Source: Uloborus plumipes (taxonomy: Eukaryota; Arthropoda; Arachnida; Araneae; Uloboridae). From it: a DNA stretch of 64,000 bases. The stretch lies in the NCBI GenBank assembly GCA_038373865.1, contig JAXGGA010000074.1, positions 1-64,000 of the forward strand, in the 5' to 3' direction. The notes beneath the pieces are model-generated. The model saw nothing but the letters and a program-made list of their open reading frames with translations, did not search any database and was not told where the DNA came from. A program made the translations under genes and the position numbers. Shown here one piece after another: positions 25,243-35,240 of the stretch (position 1 is its first letter; each line of letters begins with the position of its first letter).

Positions 25243-26690
25243 TGGGATTTGTGAATAATTTGTTGATAAAAAGCTCGTACATTCCCAAACAGTTTATAAG
25301 CTTGTCTCGTACTTATGAAACATAAGATGCAGATACGTATAATGATCCAAAAATAATAACTCAAAAAAAGTTTTCACGTTATTATATATATAAATCAGTT
25401 TATTCAAAATCTTCAATCTGTTAGAGAAATGTTGTTGAATTTACAGCACTTTCTTTAGTTCAAGTTTCAAATAATAATAGCCTACACATTGAAAAGTACA
25501 CTGTTGATGCTCCCAGACTTGGAGTACACATGCTTAAATGATGTCTTCCAAAGGAACTCTTTAATTTTGCTTATACATGTATTCATTTTACATTCAGGTT
25601 TAGCTTTCGCTTTTGTAATTTTTGATTTAATTAAATAATCTTTAGGATTTATGGTGGGAAGTTCTTTCTAATAGCTTGTTAGGTTTATTGAAAACTTTCT
25701 TCCGTCGTTTTTTTTTTCTATCGGTATATACATGTTTTATGAAAGTATTTTTATATAGTAGTTCATAATAGCGTACATTATATTCACGCCGCAATATTGG
25801 GTTAATGACGTTGAGTTTGAAACTTTATGATTTACGTTGTCAGGAAATCCTTTCAAGATTCTTACGTAGATTTTTTGACGTTTTGGAAATTATGACAATG
25901 ACTTTCTAAAACACTACGTCCTCTCGCCCCATATTTTTGTCATGAATTTCATAGCAATGCTATAATTGATAGTTAAGCAAATATCCTTCATACAAACATA
26001 AAAGAAACATCGTTATTTACCGTACCAACGACAAAATAGAGCCAACAATACAGGAGGTTTGTGAAGGGTACTGGGGAAAAATTTATTTCAAATAAACAAC
26101 TTCATATTTTTACATACTTTTATTTTGATCCCAATATACTTGGGTGCTTTTTACTACAGTATAACATATCACCACTTATGAACCTTTCTTGATATAAGGA
26201 TGGTCTCGGTGATTTCAAATTTTACACTAAGCATGAACGCAGATTACTTTATGAGGTAGAAGTGATGGTTGGGGTCTGTCGCAGCAGTCTCTAGATTTTT
26301 ATATTATTATTTACCAATATAGAATTAGCAACATCTGATAAAATTAAGGGTTCAAGAACAGCTGATCCCCCAAACCCATCTAACTATGCCCCTGGTGCCA
26401 AGGTTTTGCTAGAATTATTATGAAAGAGATCGCTGCATGGCACTATTATTTCTTTTAAGGCGACATTGGGTACCAGTGTTGTAAACACATTGTATCTGAC
26501 AACCTCCACAGATTAAAAAAGTACCTAACCTTTTAATGTCCTTGATGCCATTATCAGTTTCCGATATTATTTCTACCACCACTTACATGAGTTTTACTAA
26601 TACTAAAGAGGAGAACTGCTAAGAGAAAAAAAATATTGAGAGAAGCATCAAAATAAAAGTTTATAAATAAAACCCTGTCTAAGATGTCAA
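25243..26690. other. AT-rich non-coding stretch
   Basis: No gene. At about 26153-26215 the sequence CTACAGTATAACATATCACC followed by CTTGATATAAGGATGG resembles one end of a pogo-like element, but I cannot find the partner end. Confidence 0.4.
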
Positions 26691-28132
26691 TCTCTACTAA
26701 TAATAAAGCTGAAGGTGAGTCTGTCTTTCTTTCCTTCCTTCTTTCTGTCTGTCTCTTACGCGCGTAGCGCCGAAACCGTTCGGTCGATTTTTATGAAATT
26801 TGACAAAAAATTACTTTGTTCCATGAGGTTATGCACTACGGAGCGATTTTTCGAAAATTCTATTTCGTTCTTTTTCTATTCTAATGCTTAGCGACAATTT
26901 GATAAAATAGGGAAGAAATATTTCATCCAAGTCTTATGTCATTCGAAAGCTTGAAATTTTCTGCTAAAAATGATGTCAGTTTGAAGTTTCTACGAGCATT
27001 AGAAGAGTTGTAATAATTGTTTTTAGAATCCCGGAATTTAAAGGCTTACCTTCAGCACAGCAAGCCAAACGATTCTAAAATGGTTGAGCTCGAGAATGAA
27101 ATTGGTTTAAAAATAGAGATGAAATGAATTATTTTATCAACGGAAATCAACTTTTCATGTTATTACCATGGTTACGTTTTCATACCTTTATTTGCTTCGT
27201 TCTTTTTCCAGATTTGCCAGACGTAGTATTTTTGATACTACGGTAGTATTTTTTCGGCCCAAATAAGGAGCTTAGTATTTTTCTGGCAACCTTGTTTCCA
27301 ATGTACTTTATGACTTAATTAAAAGATTTGGCGGATTTTTTTTTTTTTTTTCATTTTCATAGATTTCGCATTTCAGCAATATTGATTTTAGCAACGTCTG
27401 GAAACAGTAGTATTTTTTTAGAGGAGGCGTAGCATTTTTCTGTTTCAATTCTCTGAAAACCTTGTTTTTTTCCCGGTGAAAATGTGCTTTTTGACCCTGC
27501 TTGATGCATTTTCAAAAACTCACCAACTGGCGCGTTTTTGCGTGTTGTCGCCCAAGGTTAAAAGCTCCGACAAAAACTACGCAAAATAGCCAGAGTTACC
27601 ACGCAATTTCAAATGCAGACAAAAGTGATATGAATTGGCGCGACCACTTGGCGATATATCGCCAAGCTTTTGGTTGCCAAGTATTTGTCGCCAATTTGAC
27701 GACATATCGCCAAGTTGGCGAGAATTTTGGCGAGAAAAATTTATATTTTTTTATACTATTATTTGGGTTCAATTTGGCGCTATTGACGATATTTTGCGAA
27801 AAATCCACTGAATGATGTTAAAATCGGCGATATTTAGGAGATTAATCATTAAAAAATATTTTTTTGCATTGTTTCGTGGCAAACTAGAGATATAAATGTT
27901 TGAATTGTTATCTTGCTCACTCCAAGCACTATTTTCCACTTAAGGGATCTACTAAGAAATTTACACGTAAAAAGGAAGTAGTGTGAGGTCCATACCAGAT
28001 TTTTATATCATAATTTGAAGGAATTATAGTTGAATTATAACTAAAATCGAGCATTTTTTTCGGCTATATCAATTATTTTACAAATGAACTTTTAATTTTA
28101 TACCACGGGCAAAGCCGTGCGGGTACCGCTAG
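26691..28132 (+). mobile_element. Helitron-type element, non-autonomous, about 1.44 kb
   Basis: The 5' end TCTCTACTAATAATAAAG follows an A. The 3' end is CTAG followed by T, preceded by a hairpin CACGGGCAAAGCCGTG (28104-28119) and GCGGGTACCG. TC..CTAG termini, insertion between A and T, no inverted repeats and a 3' hairpin are the Helitron signature. A pyrimidine-rich stretch and a CGCGTAGCGCCGAAACCGTT block (26762-26781) near the 5' end also match common animal Helitrons as I recall them. There is no Rep/helicase frame. A sub-region (27630-27830) is packed with GGCGA/TCGCC palindromes. Confidence 0.8.
27647..27666. repeat. 20-bp perfect palindrome inside the Helitron
   Basis: CTTGGCGATATATCGCCAAG, followed within 60 bp by further TCGCCAA and TTGGCGA arms (27688-27735). 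Together they can form competing hairpins. Confidence 0.85.
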
Positions 28133-28690
28133 TGTAAAATAGAAACCATTTCTTGTCGATTTCGTGTCAACTGAATTCTATTTTGAAGTCATTGGCTAAT
28201 CACCACAACAGCTTATGTTGTAAATTATGTGCATGGCTTACAATACCTTTCAATATTTTGTGATTTAAAGCTTTTTGATAGTGATGTGTTTAGGGTATAA
28301 TTCTTTCCAGAAAATGTTGAATATTACCACTAAGCAATTTGATTAATTAGTTATGAGAGCTTTTATCTTAAAATCTTAAAAATCCAATTAAACTTAAACA
28401 GCAGCCCTCTTAATGGATAAAGTGCGAGATAACGCTTTATGGTAGTTTGAACTTCCATCGCTTCCAACTTGCTTCCGGAATACACAGATCAAAAGTGGCA
28501 CTTTAAATCACGCTGACTATAATAATCACATCGTGTTACACGACCAGCAGCACGTGTTGTTCAACCGTTCAAAACTCCACAGTCTCAGAGAGAAAGGACA
28601 AAGCCCGCGATAAAGCCCCAAACGGATTACATGCCTCTCACTCTCCACAGACCGGTAATCTGCGCGCTGAAAGATGGAAGACACGAAACC
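28133..28690. repeat. Segmental duplication, copy 1, with GC-richer core
   Basis: Direct repeat of 28755-30012 without the transposon inserted there. From about 28365 onward the copies are close (GGATAAA..GATAACGCTT, CAGCAGCACGTGTTGTTCAA, CGGATTACATGCCTC, CTCCACAGACCG, CTGAAAGATGG), whereas the left 230 bp is much more diverged. The core has an E-box (GCACGTGT), a CAACCGTTC motif and several CpG. Copy 1 has about 10 extra bases near 28468. It begins directly at the Helitron 3' end. Confidence 0.8.
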
Positions 28691-28754
28691 ACAAACTCAC
28701 GTAAAAAAATCAAATAAATTTTAACAGGAAGTTTACACATTACTGTCAAAAAAC

Positions 28755-30012
28755 GTCAGTGTAAAATAAATGTCATTTTGTTTCAAATGAATTCCATTTT
28801 TTAACTCATTGACGAGTCTACACATCTGCTTATATTGAGGATTATGTGCATGGATAAAATTTTTCAATAATTCCAGTTTAAGGGGGTTTGTTTGAAAGTG
28901 ATGTGTCTAGGGTATAATTTCTTCCAGAAAACTTAAACTATTATTGTGCCTGCCTACCTTTGGAGGGAATTTTTTGAAATATTATCAAAAACTATTTTTT
29001 AAATAAGTTATATGATAGAATTCGTCTTTAAAAAATGGAGAAAACACCAAAAATAGCTGCATAATTTTTAAATTTTGTTTTTTGAGGGAAAACATATGTG
29101 AAAATAGCAATAAAACGGTATTTTTGCAAAACATCAAAACTCAAGTTCAAATCAAGATATTTCTGTTCTGTATTTTTTTTATCATTAGTGACACCCATTG
29201 CAGGGAATGACCCTTGCTCAGAAATGTAGACACAATTCAAAAAATTATGAAAGTGAACATTTCTATAAATTAAGAAATTGTCGAAATATGACTAATTTTA
29301 ACATGCTACACATTACAAATAATTAATTAATGATGTTCCAATCATCAGAGAGAGTCATTCCCTAAATCAACTCATTAGTATTGACAAAAAAAGTTTCAGA
29401 TTATTACAAACATAACTTTTTGAGTTATGCTGTTTTGCGTTAAATCAAAACACTAAAAATTCAATTTCGAGAAAAAGGCAAAGGAAAGCTGCTTCCGGTT
29501 ACTAAAACCCTTAGACGTTTAATATTAAAATGTCTGTAGCTTCGGTTCTAAGCAAGACAGAAGCAAAATTCAAACTGATTTGGAAAGCTAAGAATTCAAA
29601 CTTCAATACTAAATCATAAAATAAAATTCAATTTTTGACCAAAAATTGCATTTTAAAGGTAGGCAGGCACCTTAAACCCTTTGATGAATCAGTTCTTATG
29701 CTATTATATTAAAATCTTAAAAATCCATTTAAATTTCAACAGCAGCCATCTTAATGGATAAAATGTGAGGTAACGCTTAATGGTATTTTGAACTTCAATC
29801 GCTTCCAGGAATACACATATCAGAGGTGACATTTTAAATCACCCTGCCTATGATAATCACATCGCGTTACACGGCCAGCAGCACGTGTTGTTCAACCGTT
29901 CAAAACTTTACAGTCTCAGAGAGAGAAGACAAAGCTCGCGATAGAGCCCCGAACGGATTACATGCCTCGCACTCTCCACAGACCGTTAATCTGCGCGCGC
30001 TGAAAGATGGCA
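28755..30012. repeat. Segmental duplication, copy 2, split by a TTAA transposon
   Basis: It matches 28133-28690 on either side of the 0.73-kb element at 28945-29671. The left part shows GTGATGTGTCTAGGGTATAA and TTCTTCCAGAAAA. The right part resumes with TTAAAATCTTAAAAATCCAT and runs to CTGAAAGATGG near 30009. The E-box and flanking core are retained. Confidence 0.8.
28945..29671. mobile_element. TTAA-targeting non-autonomous DNA transposon, copy 2
   Basis: Near-identical to 21461-22192 along its whole length with few substitutions and small indels. The right end GGCAGGCACC is followed by TTAA (29672-29675). On the left both the terminal G and the TTAA are altered (TTAT then TGTGCC). Inserted inside copy 2 of the segmental duplication, it is younger than that duplication. 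Confidence 0.9.
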
Positions 30013-30312
30013 CACCGGAATAGGTTAAGTGTCCTCCCCGATCCCTGGAGATAATTCCATGTGGGGGGGGGGGGGAGAGAAGACTCATCGCACACTGCGG
30101 TTGCCCATCGATTGACGACCCCGCAAATTACGCCGCAAAATTCTCAGATTCATTGCATTCATCTTTGCAGCGAAGTTGGAAATGACTTTCCGCTACTGAT
30201 TTCCACTTTTTAATGGATCTTCCGCTGTGGAGCTCTAAGCTACAAATAACGGAAGAGAGAGAATTATGAAGAGGGAGAACTTAAATTTAGGTCATTCGGA
30301 GGCAGTTTTCAC
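30013..30312. promoter_or_regulatory. Moderately GC-rich continuation, possible regulatory DNA
   Basis: The sequence continues less AT-rich after the duplicated core, with a G-run (30063-30074) and CGCCGCAAAATTC and CTTCCGCTGTGGAGC patches. No reading frame is convincing. It may belong to the same regulatory island as the duplicated core. Confidence 0.25.
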
Positions 30313-31143
30313 CGTTCGTTATCTACAACACTAAATTTTCAACAATAAAGCAGAGGAATTCAATGGATGTTAAGAGCTCTCTTTAATTCTATTCAATGTG
30401 ACGTTAGGAAGCACGAGCTGACACATTAAGTGCAGTGCATGGGATGTTATTCTTATCGACGCAGTTGAAAAGAATGAATTAGAGTTTTGTTTAGTCGTAT
30501 CAATTCATGCTTTATTTACGATATTGCGCACTTAAAAAGCAGAAACGTTCCTTATTGCTCACTTAGAAATTGAACCCTCACAGAGGAATATTAACGTTTA
30601 TCTTTACGCACACTATGTGGCACACGGCTGTACTGCAGGTGTGAAATGCCTCATACTCTTTTGCAGGTGCTCGTACTATTTTATACGTCATCTGTATTTA
30701 TATAAAACTTAATTGTGCGCACAAGACACGATTTAGCTAAATTTTGCATAATTTATCGACATAAATATACAAGTTTATTAAAAGAAGTGTGTACATGATA
30801 ACTATGCACAGTGGTGTTGACATTATTAGAGGTGTTTTAAGCAATGTGATTGCATTTAAACCTACGGCTAAGTTTTATTTTATTAATAACTTTTTTCCAA
30901 AGCCTTTACAACCCTTTTTGATTCTTTTTAGAGCAGTAAACTTCATTTACAAGGACTTCAATGAGCAAAATCACTGAAAGTCATAATTTTAAAAATCTAA
31001 ATATCTGAGGATAATAATCAAAATTTCAAAAAAAAATGTGGCTTCTACTATAAGATTTGTGCTTCTATGCTTTCAACGACCTGAATGTTTGACAACTTGT
31101 ATTTGAAAAAATGCTAAATATTAAAAATAATATGTAGGAATTC
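30313..31143. other. Non-coding stretch
   Basis: No gene or repeat recognised. Confidence 0.5.
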
Positions 31144-31210
31144 CAATTAATCTTTTTTCAGTATTTTACGCAATGAAAAATTTTCCTTTTAAACACAAAG
31201 CAGGAAAATA
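31144..31210. repeat. 67-bp segment also present inside the SINE at 33019
   Basis: From CAATTAATC through GCAATGAAAAATTTTCC to GCAGGAAAATA this matches 33019-33085 with only about two substitutions, in the same orientation. Flanks on both sides differ. Confidence 0.85.
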
Positions 31211-32837
31211 ACCTTAATTAAACATTTGAAGATATTTCTGATTTTCATTCTCCATATGATTACACTTATGTAAAAAATCCAATGCAGATATATAAGGGGG
31301 ATTCAATCATTAATTATGGAGCACATAATACAAGCGCATTTAATCAATTATGTTTAAAAACATATATTCTTTTAATTATACATAAATTCTGAGTCAAAGC
31401 GTAAAATTAATAATTATCATCGAAATTTTTTTATTGTGCAATAAATTTTGATAAAATAACTAAAGCATTAACTAAAATTATGCATCAAAATATGTTGAGA
31501 ACTAAGAACACGAGAAAGTAGCGTTTAGCGAAAAACAAACTATTATGCTACTAGGCATATTTTATATCAGAGTTGGTGATCAACACTTTTCAAATATTAT
31601 TTTTGAAAACCTTAATTATAAAGTATCATATTTGAAAAAATACCACTTTAGTGTACCTGTCATCTAAACGCGCTAGTTATTAAATTTCAGTCTCAGTCAA
31701 AACAATAACAAAATGTAAAACATGCCAAGACGTATTGATTAGTAAAAGAAATATTCTCCATACTTCTCTTTCAAAATCGAGTACATACTTATTCTACTTT
31801 AAATCACACATTGTTTATTTTATCGTCGCACTTAAAGGAAAAGCAACAAGCTAAAATCAATTTCAGTAAAAATGAGGAAAGGATTATCATGTACAGCAAT
31901 GCGGGTATTATCAAAAAATGTATTGAAAATATTTTAAACATATTAAATAAAAAACTTGTTTCACAAATATTCTGTTGTACTTTTGTTTTTCCCAAACACC
32001 CAAGAAATTTCAATTTTCATAAAATAATAAATAAAAAGTGCTTCAAATTTTAACACGTTTGCCTATATTAATGTAATACGAGGCGAATCATATTTTATGA
32101 TTTGCCTTCTGTGGGGCTCGTTCTGTGGATATTGAAAATAAAATCTGAAATTAGTTCATTTTTCTCTGTTTCTCCATAAAAATAAAATTAAAAAAAAAAA
32201 TCCACAATTTTTTTTTCAATTTTTTTTTTTTTTTAAGTTTCGAAAGTGTGCATCTGATTTTATTTTCGCATTATTAGTGTCGCCAGATAATTTTATTATT
32301 TTTTTTTACACGAAATGGCAAGTTTCAAACCAGAGAAACACGAATTTTACGTTTGGTCCGAGTTTTTCGCTACTTAATACCCGAAATGAGTTGATATTTT
32401 GGGCTCAGAATTTAAGTTTGAGTTTAAACTTTCGGAATCTGTTACGAAAATACAAAAAAAAAAAAAAAAAAAAACGGTAAAAAAAGTTGTTTTTAGCTCC
32501 AAAGTCTAAAGCGCCCTCTGTCGACAATTTTTAAAATTAATCTTCATCAATTTTTTTCGAGAAAGAAGATCTATTAAGAACATTTTTAGTGAAAACGGCG
32601 TAAGAAATCGATCAATTTTTCCGTGTTTTATAGTTTTTTGAAATTTTTGACCCTAAACTTTAACCGACCCTATCTCCATCGGAAATCATTTTGGACCTCC
32701 ACTTTTTAATGTCATATTATTTGTCTTGGTGTGTACTATCTCCTCTTGAATTTTTACCGTCGAATTTTGAAACACCCTGTATAATTTCTCAAAAGATCAG
32801 AGAAAGAAAAACAAAAGTGTTAAAAGTAATGTGCTCT
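31211..32837. other. AT-rich non-coding stretch
   Basis: It has T-runs near 32209-32235, an A-run at 32454-32474, and AACACCCTGTATA at 32771-32783, which resembles the outer end of a Tc1/mariner-like element. A left partner was not found. Small overlapping frames at 31804-32053 on opposite strands are not supported as genes. Confidence 0.45.
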
Positions 32838-32851
32838 AACATTAGTTTCTG

Positions 32852-33172
32852 GCACCTTGTCTAGTGGTCAGAGCAGTCTGCTACGGATAATGTGGTCCCG
32901 GGTTCGAATCCCGGCTTTGGCATGGATGTGCTTTCTTTCTCCTGTCCTTATCCATTCTTTGTGTGAATGTGATGTTGTGCTGTGAAAAGTTGCCTACCCC
33001 ACAAACGGGTACCTATGACAATTAATCTTTTTTGAGTATTTTACGCAATGAAAAATTTTCCTTTTAAACACAAAGCGGGAAAATAGCCCAAAGCCTGTAC
33101 TTTGGAAGTCGGACTTCACACCAAATAACGGTACAGTTGCAAAAGTGAAGCAGCGCGCAAGACAACAATAAC
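32852..33172 (+). mobile_element. tRNA-derived SINE with 14-bp target duplication
   Basis: The head is tRNA-like: an A-box-like TAGTGGTCAGAGC (32862-32874) and a perfect B box GGTTCGAATCC (32901-32911) within a CCGGG/CCCGG T-stem. The acceptor stem cannot be paired, so this is not a working tRNA gene. The body ends in a (CAA)n-like tail. The sequence AACATTAGTTTCTG occurs exactly on both sides (32838-32851 and 33173-33186), a target-site duplication showing LINE-mediated insertion. A 67-bp block at 33019-33085 duplicates 31144-31210. Confidence 0.9.
33019..33085. repeat. 67-bp block inside the SINE matching 31144-31210
   Basis: It matches the upstream copy with about two substitutions. Either it was copied into this SINE (template switch or gene conversion), or it belongs to the SINE family and 31144 is a SINE fragment. 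The window cannot decide. Confidence 0.8.
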
Positions 33173-33186
33173 AACATTAGTTTCTG

Positions 33187-33580
33187 CCGCCTCAATCTAA
33201 TTTGTTTTATTAGCATGATAATTTTAAACAGAAGTAGACAAAGAGCAACAAATTGTGATCGCTTAACAAGATTTATAGCATTAAAAAAAGCAATAAATTA
33301 CAATAATTAATTTTCACATAAACTTCTGATAATTTAGTTGATTATAAGAATGAATTGAGAACAAAATTAGTTTAGTAACTGTAGATTTTGGAGCAAACGA
33401 AGATTTATCAATTTTATAGACTAGAAATTAAACGTTATACTAGATAGAGTGGTTAAAATTTTCATGCAATTCAAGTGCCGTACTATTTATTCTAATGGGA
33501 TAATATGCTTGGCAAACAATACAAATAAAGCTATTGAACGACAAATATGAAAGCAATATGATGACCGCGGAAACACTAAT
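33187..33580. other. AT-rich non-coding stretch
   Basis: No feature recognised. Confidence 0.5.
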
Positions 33581-33611
33581 AGTATAAAGCAGTTAAGTAA
33601 ACCGCACTTAA

Positions 33612-35003
33612 CCCTTTATGTCCCAAATTAATTTATTAATGATTTGTATGTTTTTTTTTTGGTTTTTTAGTTGAAAATACATTTAATAATTAAAATTTTT
33701 TTTAACATTTTGGGGGTCCAAGGCAACCTACGCCTGAGGGCCCCTAAGAAAACTTTCCGATCACAGGTACCATCTGTCGGCCTCTCAGCACAGTATAAGG
33801 AGTGATACTCAAAAGCTTCAGCATTATTCCAGCCATATAGGATTCATAAAACTAGGGATGCACCGATTAATCGGCAGAACCGATTAATCGGCCATAATCG
33901 GCCACTTCACCGATTAATAATAATCGGCAAAATGTTGCCGATTAATCGGCGGAAAAAATATTTTTTTAAATATTATTTTTTAAAGCATACTTTCACCAAG
34001 AAACTTTTATAAATAATTTCATTTACACTAAATAAATGTAACTTTCTGCAATCCTTACTATAACATGCAAGATGGGAGTGTGTACAGAGTAAAAACAAAA
34101 CAAATAGTTCATTCAGTGCACAAAAGTGAATGGAATATTAAAAGAGAACCCTCACAGCCGATATTCAAATGACACTATTAGAAATAATAAAATTCCTGAA
34201 CTTTCAAATTGGAATCAGAAAACATGAGTGCTTCATTCTATTTATAACCGGACAAATTTTGCCGATCAACTGGCGGAAAAAATGTTTTAAATAAAATTAC
34301 TTTCAGTATGCCTTGAACAAGAAACTATAATGAATTAAATTACAAAAAAATAAATAATTTTCTTGAAACAAAATTATAATATGTAGTACGAAAGTGTAGT
34401 GAGTAAAAATAAAACAAAAAAAAATTTTTTTTTTCAAAGAATGAAATTAAAAAAAAATGCTCTCAGTTGATATACATGCTTCAAAAATGAATTTTTCTAT
34501 TTTGCATAAATATGCATATATAGACAATTTTGAAACATTTTTCACCTATCGGTACTTTTCTCCTTAGCATAGCGCTTTTAGATAATCTCTAATTTTCAAA
34601 AAAGAAAAATCTTGAATTAAACAGCTACTTACAAGTGAAAAATAAATTAGTGTTTTAATTTAATTTGATTAACTATAATGTGAAAATTGGTTCCAATAAA
34701 ATAGATAAAATGTTGAAATTATTTTTGGGAAAATTAGGAAAATGGAAGAAAAAAAATCTTGTCTCTGACATGAATTAGTAACTATTTCCAAACTCTAAAT
34801 CGAAAAGAAAGGAGGGGTTGATTGATGGTGAAATGGATAATATAAAAAAACTGATCATTGATCGGCCTGACCGATTAATCGGCCGATTATCAACAGCTGA
34901 TTAATCGGTAATCGGTAATCGGCCAATTTACTTATCGGTGCATCCCTACATAATACTAAATTAATATAAGCGGGACTTCTGAGTCCCGTCGGGGCATAAA
35001 GGG
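33612..35003. mobile_element. PiggyBac-type MITE, host of a nested hAT-type element
   Basis: TTAA (33608-33611), then CCCTTTATGTCCC at the left; GGGGCATAAAGGG, then TTAA (35004-35007) at the right. The CCCTTT..AAAGGG ends and TTAA duplication are diagnostic of piggyBac-type elements. Without the inserted hAT element it would be about 0.29 kb. A subterminal hairpin CGGGACTTCTGAGTCCCG lies at 34971-34988. Confidence 0.85.
33853..34948. mobile_element. Non-autonomous hAT-type element, 1.1 kb
   Basis: The termini TAGGGATGCACCGATTAATC and TTATCGGTGCATCCCTA are inverted repeats. An 8-bp duplication flanks it: CATAAAAC (33845-33852) and CATAATAC (34949-34956), one mismatch, as expected for hAT. Both subterminal zones are packed with CCGATTAATCGGC palindromes. 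The interior has an old tandem duplication (about 33930-34170 versus 34250-34490) sharing TTGCCGAT..GGCGGAAAAAAT, AAGAAAC, GAGTAAAAA.AAAACAAA and a CTC..AG..GATAT block. There is no transposase. Confidence 0.9.
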
Positions 35004-35240
35004 TTAAACCAGGGCTAAGGCAGAAACATGCAATACACCACCAACTCGTTTATTCCATCCATGGACTAATTTCACATGTGCTAGTGTTCAAATTACATAA
35101 GCTACCAGTTTTTGTTGGCTCTCTTTGCTCTATAAGAGGATTTCTGCCTCCAGTTCGCTTAATTCCTATTTCATGCTGACGAATGCCAAAAAGCACGAAA
35201 CTGCAGTCTATGGATGGAATAAACGAGTTGGTGGTGCATT

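Larger units (their letters stand above)
33581..35240. mobile_element. Inverted-repeat element, copy 1, interrupted by nested insertions
   Basis: The left end TATAAAGCAGTTAAGTAAAC lies at 33582-33601. The remainder resumes at 35008 with AGGGCTAAGGCAGAAACATG, AATACACCACCAACTCG and TTTATTCCATCCATGG. The inverse arm TGGATGGAATAAACGAGTTG is at 35212-35231. The arms pair over about 36 bp with two mismatches. The same element occurs at 53043-53411 and 54573-54826, where the part missing here (CCGCCCCTAAGCAAGGGCTAAGG) is continuous. That shows 33612-35007 is an insertion. Family unknown to me; termini are CAGTGAGTAACCGCC-like. Confidence 0.75.

Noticed and set aside
32852..32925. Functional tRNA gene
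   Set aside because: The B box is perfect but the acceptor stem does not pair, and the sequence continues into a SINE body with target duplication.
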